64,000 nt of DNA from Echria macrotheca (Eukaryota > Ascomycota > Sordariomycetes > Sordariales > Schizotheciaceae). The stretch's first letter is position 1. Each line of letters begins with the position of its first letter. Location of the stretch: NCBI GenBank assembly GCA_030411725.1, contig MU839831.1:620001-684000 (forward strand). The letters run 5' to 3'. A program made the translations under genes and the position numbers. Shown one piece after another: positions 47,662 to 56,459 of this stretch. A model generated the notes under the pieces. It was not told where the DNA came from. It was given only the letters and a program-made list of their open reading frames with translations, and searched no databases.

Positions 47662-48578
47662 CTATATCTTGGCCTTGGCCTTGAAATTCGGCTTGATGGG
47701 TATCCTGGGATGATCTCCCGCCAGTTTCAAGCCTGTGACCTTCTCCAGCTCATCTACAGCCTCGAATGCCCTGCCCAGCGGCACCTTGATAGTGCGAAAC
47801 CCAGCCTTCCGGGCCGCCTTGAGATTCTCGCCAATGTCATCCAGAAAAACAATATCCTCTGGCTTAACCCCGTTCGCCCACCCACCAGCCTTGCCCCTCT
47901 CGGAGTTGGCGTTCGTTCTCGCAAACTCGTCCACCTTCTGGAGAGCTAGCTCGTAGATCTTGGGATCAGGTTTCCTCAGACCAACATGCGCTGACGATAC
48001 AAAGACGTCAAACAGACTCCGCACCGGGTCGTCGAAGAAGTCAACCCGCGAGTACTCGTGGTCCGGCGGGAAAATGACCGTGTTGCTCAGCGCGGCCACA
48101 ATAAACCTCCCGCTCTCCCTCAGCCTCTTGAGGGCTGGGAACATCCACGGGTCTGGCGCACGGGCCGAAGCCATCATGTCGAAGAAGAGCCACTCGCCGT
48201 CGACCTCGGGCACCGGCGGGACTTTTTCTGGCAAAGACGGATTCCTGGCCTGCTGGGCGCGGTAGAAGGCCTCCCACCGGACGGGGTCATGCAGGTCCCG
48301 GTTGAAGCCAGCAAAAAAGGCGGAGTCCATGGGGATCAGGCCGGTCTCGAGCCGGTGCCAGAAGCCCGAGGGCGCCGTCTTGGAGATGGAATAGTTGATC
48401 CATCCGGGCGGGATGCCGAGCTGCAGTTCGTAATCCAAAATGGACTGGAACGGAGATATGACCTGGGGGAATGTTAGAGGACGGAGAAGCGGCTGCTTGA
48501 GAAGCGACTTACACAGACGCCGCCGATGTCGAAAAGGATGACTTTGGGTGGTCGCTTGGAACCTTGCGAGGAGGCCAT
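47662..48578 (-). CDS. HAD-like hydrolase, epoxide-hydrolase N-domain/ACAD10 type
   Basis: Haloacid-dehalogenase superfamily protein, probably a phosphatase-like hydrolase. Exons 48513-48578 and 47662-48462 give 288 aa. Motif I is VILFDIGGVCVISPF near residues 14-28: the nucleophile Asp is present but the usual second Asp (DxD) is Gly, as in several members of this subgroup. Motif II is seen in ALSNT, motif III around GLRKPDPKIYELAL (conserved Lys), and motif IV as IVFLDDIGENLKAARKAGF. A helical cap lies between motifs I and II. No targeting signal. The intron splits the motif I segment (GGVC|VIS). It is convergent with the beta-glucosidase with only 12 bp between the two stop codons, and divergent from RPL5. 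Confidence 0.9.
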
Positions 48579-48817
48579 GGCGTCGATTGCGTCGAGAATG
48601 ACTTCAACTGGAAACTCTTCCGAGTGCATTTCGCTCTCAGGATGGATAATAAACCAGACAGTCGTGGTAAGCCATCTCGCCGGATACTGTTCGGCCGGAA
48701 TCGCCTGGCTTGTCTTGGTTGGTCTGGCAGTGTGGACCTCGGCTCGTGTCTCCCGGAGAGGAGAGCTCCCAAGCCTCCAACCCGAGTTTGGCAGGCGGGT
48801 GACCCGGGGGTGGCTGT

Positions 48818-48834
48818 CTCAACGTTAACGTTAG
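48818..48834. promoter_or_regulatory. AACGTTAACGTT palindrome in the HAD/RPL5 promoter
   Basis: A 12-bp perfect palindrome at 48821-48832, extended on the minus strand to CTAACGTTAACGTTGAG; it shares its CTAACGTT-x-ACGTT core with the element upstream of ATG2. Confidence 0.4.
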
Positions 48835-48922
48835 TCAGCTGCATCGTCGCCCACCCCTGGCGCCACTCGTCCCCCACCTCCAAAAGAACCCTCGTCGCCC
48901 ACCGCTTCCCGCACGCCCCACC

Positions 48923-48930
48923 TTAGGGTT
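48923..48930. promoter_or_regulatory. TTAGGGTT element upstream of RPL5
   Basis: Resembles the Tbf1-type TTAGGG element that is ancestral at ribosomal-protein promoters in many ascomycetes; 105 bp before the RPL5 start. Assignment by resemblance only. Confidence 0.4.
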
Positions 48931-49034
48931 GTGGGGTTAAAAATCACACACTGAAAATTCCCGGAATTTTCCAATCCACCATCACCAACCGACAAGTCGA
49001 CCAGCTGAGAGCCTCGCCCAGCAAATCTGTCAAG

Positions 49035-50098
49035 ATGGTAAGTTGACACGCGTCATGTACTGGCCTCGGCCCATTTGGAATTGTCTAGAATCAATGCAAG
49101 ATGCTTCGGAGGGATCTGAAGCGCAAATTGCTGATTCGGGGATGTAAATGCAGCCTTTCCACAAGTTGGTCAAGAACAGCGCGTACTACAGGTAAGTTAT
49201 TTTACTTCGCATCTTGTAGCCTCTGGCTAACAGCCACAGTCGCTTCCAGACCAAGTACAAGCGCAGAAGAGAGGGCAAGACCGACTACTATGCCCGCAAG
49301 CGCCTCATCACGCAGGCGAAGAACAAGTACAATGCGCCCAAGTACCGCCTCGTCGTCCGCTTCACGAACCGCGATATCATCATGCAAATCGTGAGCTCCG
49401 AGATCAACGGCGACAAGGTTCTCGTCTCGGCCTACTCGCACGAGCTCAAGAACTACGGCATCGAGCACGGCCTCACCAACTGGGCTGCCGCCTACGCTAC
49501 CGGCCTGCTCATCGCCCGCCGCGTCCTCAAGAAGCTGGGTCTCGATGAGGACTTCGCCGGTGTCGAGGAGGCTGACGGCGAGTACACCCTCACCGAGGCT
49601 GCCGAGACGGACGATGGCGAGCGCCGCCCCTTCAAGGCCAACCTCGACGTTGGTCTTGCCCGTACCTCGACCGGTGCCCGTGTCTTCGGCGCCATGAAGG
49701 GTGCCTCGGATGGTGGTATCCTCATCCCCCACTCCGAGAACCGTTTCCCCGGTTACGATATCGAGTCCAAGGAGCTCGATGCTGAGACGCTGAAGAAGTA
49801 TATCTTTGGCGGCCACGTTGCCGAGTACATGGAGACGCTCGCCGACGATGATGAGGAGCGGTACAAGAGCCAGTTCCAAAAGTACATTGACGACGACATT
49901 GAGGCTGACGGGCTCGAGGAGCTCTACGCCGAGGCCCACAAGGCCATCCGGGAGGACCCCTTCAAGAAGTCGGATGAGCCCAAGAAGAGCAAGGCGGACT
50001 GGAAGAAGGAGTCGCTGAAGTACAAGAAGGCTAAGCTCACGCTTGAGGAGCGCCGGGAGCGTGTGCAGGAGCGGATTGCTGCGCTTCGCAGCGACTAA
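49035..50098 (+). CDS. RPL5: 60S ribosomal protein L5 (uL18)
   Basis: Large-subunit protein that binds 5S rRNA and, with uL5, forms the 5S RNP of the central protuberance. Three exons: 49035-49037 (the ATG alone), 49154-49191 and 49240-50098; 299 aa, standard length. The protein begins MPFHKLVKNSAYYSRFQTKY and contains the 5S-binding region YKRRREGKTDYYARKRLITQ, HGLTNWAAAYATGLLIARR and ALMKGA-like VFGAMKGASDGG, then a basic C-terminus (KKESLKYKKAKLTLEERRER). An intron directly after the ATG is common in ribosomal-protein genes. It shares a promoter region with the HAD hydrolase gene. Confidence 0.97.
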
Positions 50099-51486
50099 AT
50101 GGGATTTGGCTTGGGTTCATCATGATTTGTTATTGGGACTGGAGTTCGAGGCATCGGGTGGGGTAACGATCCAGGGTTCTGCAAAAGGCCAATCAATTCT
50201 GAATGAACCGCTTGTCCTCGGCCGCGTGACCTGTGTTTGTGACGCCGTTTCGACGGCTTGATGAGGATACGGACGGCATAAGCATTGCACAACAACTAAT
50301 AAGATGCGACTCAAAAGCTTGAGCAGCGACAACAGGCTTGGCTGATGCATCGTCGCACATAGGCTGCGACGCTGGGGCAAGAGATCTCGAACTGGCCAAA
50401 CAAGGGGCATGCCCGAGATGAGGTCATCCGGACTCCGAGACCCGAAGAGTGGGGCTCGCCTCGGGGCCTCTCACCTCAGCTCCCGATTCGGAGCAAGTGA
50501 CGATTTATCCTCGCGCTCTCCTTCGTACCTATATCCAGGGCCTAACTTTCCCCTGAGGGTCGTAGTAATCGCCCTCGAGATGACGAAAATCGCGTCTTTG
50601 CAAGCGTCGATATCCATGGTAGCCGTAACGGACCCTGCATGTGATGGAGCCTTCCAGGGCTGAATTAATAATGATTGGGTCCCTCGGGAGGCCAGAGAGG
50701 AACTGAGTCGGTCTTCGTCCTCCGGCCGGCCGGGTTTTCCCTCGACCGTCTGCTGCCACTGTGCTGCAAGGATAACCACGGGGCGAGCCGGTGACGTTCG
50801 TCCAGCAGATGCCCGAATTCCCAGCCGGGGAGTGCCCAGCAACTCTCGTCTTTCTGCCCGGGTGTGCCGCCTTTCGCCTGAATCTCACGACCCTCCTGCA
50901 GCGCCCCCATCCAACAATATCAATGGCGACGTCTCGCTAGAGCCGACTTGCTCGGGTATCTAAGCCTGTAATCTACTCCGTGTGCGGCGTACGGATTGGC
51001 AGCCGGGACTTGGATTGTGCAACCGAATCAATCGATCGACGGTGCTCAGCTCACTCAGCAACTCTTAGCAGCCACCACAAGCGGCCTTCTGCACGCCCAC
51101 TCACCTTCGAGCCTGCCCTCCCACACACCACCACCACCACCCCTTGCGGTTCCCAGGCTATTAGAAATCCAACCGCTTGCTTCAGACGAAATATCCCCGA
51201 TATACACCTGCAAACCAACCCACTCGGCCAAAGTCATGGCTGTCCGCGTCGCCATCAGATGGCATCTCTAATAACGAAGCTGGTTAAACAAAGACTGTTC
51301 AGCTGATTGTAAGCGGAAGCGCAGCCGCATCAGCCCTCCCGCAGTTTAGGGGAAGACTTCCCCGCCGTCCATATCTCTCCGCCACCCCGATCTTGGGGGA
51401 CCGATCGATCATCCCAGCGCAGGAGCGCTGTTTTCACCTCATTTCAATTGCGCGCGAACGAGAGGCCCGCAGGGTGCGATAGCAAC
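50099..51486. other. Spacer between RPL5 and the Mhp1-like gene
   Basis: About 1.4 kb; no supported gene. It holds the RPL5 3' UTR and the Mhp1-like promoter, with a CCA-repeat-rich stretch at about 51120-51142. Confidence 0.5.
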
Positions 51487-54400
51487 ATGGAGCAAATACA
51501 CGGCGTCGACGTGAGCTGGATGACCCACGGGAACCCCAAAGGTGGGCTAATGAGAAGCGGCCGCTGCGTAGCTTCGCCCCAGAAAGCTTGACACGCAGAC
51601 GGGCCGGTGGGTGGCATTCCAGTGTGCTAACCGGTGTCACCTAGACAAAGCTACAAAAGCGACTACCCGGAGAAGATCGATATCCCAAACAGCCCGCGAC
51701 GCGCCCTCGACTCCTCCTTCCCCGTCGCCGGCATCGCCGCCACCGAGCAATGGCACCCCGACCGAGACGCCCACCCGTCCTCCCCTGGGGAGAACTGGTT
51801 CTGACGATAAGAGATCACCGGCGACACAGAGGAGGGGTTCGTGGTTCTCCAATATCTCGTCCAAGTTCTCGTCTGGGAGCACCGCAAGCCAGAGCCCTCC
51901 GCAGGCAAACACGGCCCAGCCGAAACCCGCCGAGCTGTCGGTGCCTCGGGCGAATCCAGTCAAGAACGCCGTCTTGCAGCATGCGACCAAGCACGAAGGC
52001 GAAGGCCCCTATACTCCAGCGCCACCGCGATCCTCACAGGCCGGCATCCTGCACGTCTTCCGAAGGTTATCGTCGTCGAATGGCACGCTTAGCACGAACG
52101 TGAAGCCCAGCAATCATGGACTGGTCGAGCGACGGGTTCTCAATGTCGACCAGCACCGGGAACGATGTGGGATTACGGGTCTGCACCAGGCCAAACTCCG
52201 CAGGGTCGCTTTCTGTGTGGATGTCGAGGTCGCGCCCATGCCCAAGTATGCCGAGGGAGATTCCGGGAAAAGGGTGCAGACCAAAGCGGATAAGGCCGAC
52301 AAGGACCAAAAGAGGAAAATAAAGGAAAAAGGAGAGGGAGAAGCGCTCAAGAACCCCAAGGCTGTAGAATGCCAGAAAGAGGAGGATGGGGAGGTCGCGG
52401 CAACCGGAGAGACTGTCCCCAAGGAACCCATGGTCGAGGGTACGGAGACGGCACCGGAACCGGCAGAAGAATCAAGAGATGCACCGAGTGCTGAGAAGGC
52501 CCCCGATAAGGCCGACTCGAAAAAGAAGGAGAAGAAAAAGAAGAGCGAAGAGGAACGCAAGGCTCGAAAAGAGAAGAAGCGGAAACTCGCCGAGGCCAAC
52601 GGTACCATTCCCATGGAGCTTCACCTGGATAGCGGGGACGAGTCGTCGTCGAGCAACACGGTTCCGCCGCCAGAAAAGCCTAAAACACAAGCTACGCCAA
52701 CGACAAACCCAGTTAGGATATATCGTCGTTGTTGCCAGCTGAGGGAAACGCCCATCCTCAAGAAGATTACCGAGCAGCTCACGGATCCAAACAACTCATC
52801 AGCAGATCTTGGCATGGTAGAGAAGCTAGACCTCACAGGATACTGGCTGCAGCTGCCCGACCTCGTCACCCTGGGAGACTATCTTGCTGTTGTGCCTGTG
52901 AGGGAAGTCATTATGGAGAACTGCGGTCTGACAGACGAGGGCGTCCGTGTGATTTTGGCTGGTCTGCTGGCTGCAAAGAGGGTAGCCATGTCTAAGAAAA
53001 GGAGACCCCTGACGGAGCCGGACGGACTCGTCCAACAAGGAGGCGTCGTCGAGAGGGTGGTTCTCAAGAACAACAAGCTCGGGCCGGAGGGGTGGCGACA
53101 TATCAGTTTGTTTCTCTACCTCTGCCGGACGTTGAAGAGCCTGGATCTTACGGGGATACCGTTTCCTCGGCCGGCAAGCGGCCTGAAAGGCAATTCCAAC
53201 GGCACGCGTCCGGAACAAGACTTGGCTGCCGTATTCTCCAAGGCGCTCGGTGAGAGGCTGGGAGGATCTACGATAAGCCTCTTGAACCTCGGCCAGATTG
53301 GTCTGAGCACCGAACAGCTCGGTGTGCTGATGGACGGCGTGATCAAGTGCGGTGTCAGGAGGCTGAGTCTTGCCCATAATGACATTGACCCGGCAGGCGT
53401 TGAACACGTCGCCCGCTTCATACAGAGCGGCGTATGCGAAGGTTTGGATCTCGGCGGGAATGATCTTCGTGACCAGCTTGGCGTCCTCGCGGAAGCGACG
53501 CAGAAGTCGGAAAACAACCCGCTGTGGGCGCTGGGGCTGGCAGACTGCAATCTCAAACCCGGCTCGCTCTGCAAGCTTTTACCGAAGCTGGTCAAGCTGC
53601 CTCGTTTCCGGTTTATCGACCTATCACACAACCACGATCTGTTCAGCTCCGAGCCCAGCGCAGTCTCGGTGCTGAGGAGATATCTACCAAAGATGCAGGC
53701 ACTAAAGCGGATACACCTCGCGGACTGCTCGATGAACTCGGAGCAGGTCATTGCTCTAGCCGAGATTCTGCCCGAAATCCAGGGTCTCGCGCACATCAAC
53801 TTCATGGAGAACCCGGCGCTCGTAGAGCTGGCGACAAACGCCAATACGGATGAGACCAAGGAAGAGGCGTGCGCGCTCTACGCTTCGCTGCTGGCAGCCG
53901 TGCGGGTTACGCCGACTCTACTGGCTGTGGACATTGAGGTGCCGAGTGAGCAGTCGAGCGACCTTGTCAAGGCCATGGCCAAACACGTAGTGGCCCACTG
54001 TCTACGCAACGTGGAGCTTGCGGCCGCGACCGCCGGGGACGATCCCGATGTACCGGTACCCGATTATCCCGAGGCGCTGCAGAGGCTGGTGGGACACGAT
54101 GCGATGCTGCCGGCCGAGCTGGACAGCGATACCGAGGCCGCGCCTGATGAGGACTATGTCATTGGCGGCACGGGTCTGGTCAAGGCGCTGGCGTGCTGTC
54201 TGAAGAACCGGGGCGACGAGTCGCGCAGACAGTCGGGCGAGTTTATTCGGGATGTCGAGAACGGCATTCCGATTCAGCAGCGGCCGTCGAACATGCCCGG
54301 TGGGAAGGCGAAGGAGACTTCGAAGCATCTGTTGTCGTCGGCCAGGAAGATTCGACACCGGATACAGCCTGCGATTCGGAAAGCTCGGACCGTGGCCGGA

Positions 54401-55081
54401 GGGGAGACACATGCTTATCGTAAGTTGACTGGAGAGGTTGTGAGGGACATGCTGACAGAGGTAGATCGTTTGATTTTCCTCGATAATACGCTGCAGGGCA
54501 TCATCAAGCGATTTGAGGATGAGTTCCCCGACACACGCGAGGCAGCCGACAGCGCTATTGTCTTGTCGTCGTCGTATGATGCCAACGAGAAGCCGCTCAG
54601 CGCGTCTCTGTCGTCTGCCGAAGGCGACGGGAATTTGCTGGTGCGTGAGACGTCGGCCGTGTCGGACATGGAAGACGAGGCCGACACGGACATCAAGCCG
54701 GCGCTCAACCGGACCAACTCGATGCTCAGCCTCAGCTCCAAGGCGCTCGCCAACGAGGAGGGCCGTGTCCTGCGGGCCGGCCACAAGTTCAGGGTGGGCA
54801 TCGTCAAGCCCGAGCACTACGCGCTGCTGTCGAGCGTCGAGATGGTGGGCCAGGACCCGAACCACGTGCGGATGCTGTACGAGCTGCTGGACGAGCTGAA
54901 CGACGACGGGCTGCGGAAGGAGGTGGAGGAGAAGGGCGTGGTCCGGGTTTTTGAGGAGCGCAGGGGCGAGATTATCACGCGGATGAAGGCGCTGGATCCG
55001 CAGCACTGGGATCGGTTTGTGGAGAGCCAGGTTATGGCGAGGAAGAATGTTGATTTGGGCGGGGATGAGGCTGTTTATTAG
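51487..55081 (+). CDS. MHP1: Mhp1-like cell-wall biogenesis/microtubule-associated protein with leucine-rich repeats
   Basis: Resembles fungal proteins annotated as cell wall biogenesis protein Mhp1; yeast MHP1 is microtubule-associated. Exons 51487-51541 and 51645-55081 give 1163 aa. Exon 1 encodes MEQIHGVDVSWMTHGNPK; the intron uses a less common GTGGGC donor but a good GCTAAC branch site, and only this join keeps frame with the long exon. A Ser/Pro-rich region follows, then the most conserved block RERCGITGLHQAKLRRVAFC (about residue 195), a Lys/Glu-rich linker (ADSKKKEKKKKSEEERKARK), and leucine-rich repeats from about 400 to 800 (VEKLDLTGYWLQLPDL, MENCGLTDEGVRVILAG, LSLAHNDIDPAGVEHVARF). 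The C-terminus is acidic and helical. Molecular function in filamentous fungi is not settled. Confidence 0.88.
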
Positions 55082-55350
55082 GATTTATTCCTTTTTATAT
55101 CTATCCTCTTTATGAGGACTTTTTTATTGAAGCCTCTTTTTATTGGGGGAGGAAGATTTTTGGGAAGAAGAAGCATGGTTCATTCATAGTAGCGATGCGA
55201 ACACGGTGGTGTTTTGGGGGGGTTATTTATGCCTGAGTTTCATGGATAGCGTTACGGTGGATTGATTCTATTCTATTTATTTTTTGACTTGCTGTCAGTT
55301 GTATTGTGGGAGGGTTTCGTGATGTCGTGATGGGTCATGCACTTCAATGA

Positions 55351-55378
55351 TGATGGCTGATGGCTGATGGCTGATGGC
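55351..55378 (+). repeat. 7-bp tandem repeat TGATGGC, four copies
   Basis: Four perfect TGATGGC units followed by a degenerate fifth (TGATTGC). Confidence 0.9.
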
Positions 55379-56089
55379 TGATTGCTGGAGATTTGCTTCC
55401 TGGTATTCATGGAGATTGGTCTGGCATGTGAGAAGGTAAATTCTTAGCTATGCCTAGTGCAATGAGGTCAGACCAGATTATTTGCTCACACTATAAGGTT
55501 ATGGTCGTTACGGTCCTGGGTTCTAGACTGAGTGCTGCTGTATTGTATTGTAAATACCTTGGGAGGTTGGGTAGGTTCAGACCGAAGTAGTTCAGTAAAG
55601 GTGTCGGTATATGCGAATATCTGTCTGGTCTATGGGTGTATTTTATTCCGCGTGAGAACGTAGGAACGTACGGAGAGAGGCACACGGCGGAATGCCTTTT
55701 GTGTCTTGAGAGTGCCCTGCCTGGGTTTGTCGACGGCCACCCTAGCCGGCGTACTTCTTTTCAGAGACACCTTCTTGGACAAATAGAAAGCCACCATCCC
55801 CGAGGCAGGAGGAGCACAAACAAATACCGGAGCAGGTTGGTTCCTAGTCTTGTGTGTTTCTAGAATGATATAGATTAGGGGCTCGACTCGTCCCGTTGAA
55901 GAGCACCAAGTTACTAAGATATTACCTTGTAGCCCGCCAATATCTTACCTAGGTAGGTACTCTCGGTCAGGAAACATGGGTCTTGACGAAAAAAAAACCC
56001 CCATAATGTTGACACTGCCTAGTTCAGGTCAGAGGAGGGCATACTGGAATATTTTACGATTCATCCCTCTCGGGAGAGAGGAGATACCA

Positions 56090-56250
56090 GGATGGATGGA
56101 TGGATGGATGGATGGCTGTATACATATTACGATGAACCACCGGCCAGGTAACAAAACGAGTAATATTACCAGTGTCGCATCTACAAACAAGAAAAAGAAA
56201 AAATATCCCATGTGCCTTCTTCAGTGACCCATCCATCCGTCCATCCATCC
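56090..56250. repeat. Inverted pair of tetranucleotide arrays (GGAT)n ... (ATCC)n
   Basis: A GGAT array at 56090-56115 and a complementary CCAT/ATCC array at 56229-56250, about 113 bp apart. A transcript through this region could fold into a hairpin. Confidence 0.8.
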
Positions 56251-56459
56251 ACTGGTCCGTCCCTCCAGTCCCAATGATACCCGCATCAGACTTTGCATAT
56301 CCCGTACTCGATCTCATATTCCATACGCAACCCGTCACACATCCCACATCCCATCTCCCAAAACACAGAAAAAAACACCAAAACGCCAGCCCACGCTCTC
56401 ATCTCATCCCATCACCCCAACCTCACACACATCCAGTGCCTCAAAATACTACCACTATT

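Larger units (their letters stand above)
48579..49034. promoter_or_regulatory. Bidirectional promoter region of HAD hydrolase and RPL5
   Basis: 456 bp between two start codons. It contains CTAACGTTAACGTTGAG (minus strand, 48818-48834) with an internal AACGTTAACGTT palindrome, and a TTAGGGTT at 48923-48930, 105 bp upstream of the RPL5 ATG. Confidence 0.5.
55082..56459. other. Spacer between convergent Mhp1-like and MCM2 genes
   Basis: About 1.4 kb of AT-richer 3' flank with several simple repeats (TGATGGC, GGAT and ATCC arrays) and one TACCTAGGTA palindrome. No supported gene. Confidence 0.55.

Noticed and set aside
51611..51644. Non-ATG start of the Mhp1-like protein at 51611
   Set aside because: The codon there is GTG inside a probable intron; an upstream ATG exon (51487-51541) joins in frame and gives a plausible N-terminus.
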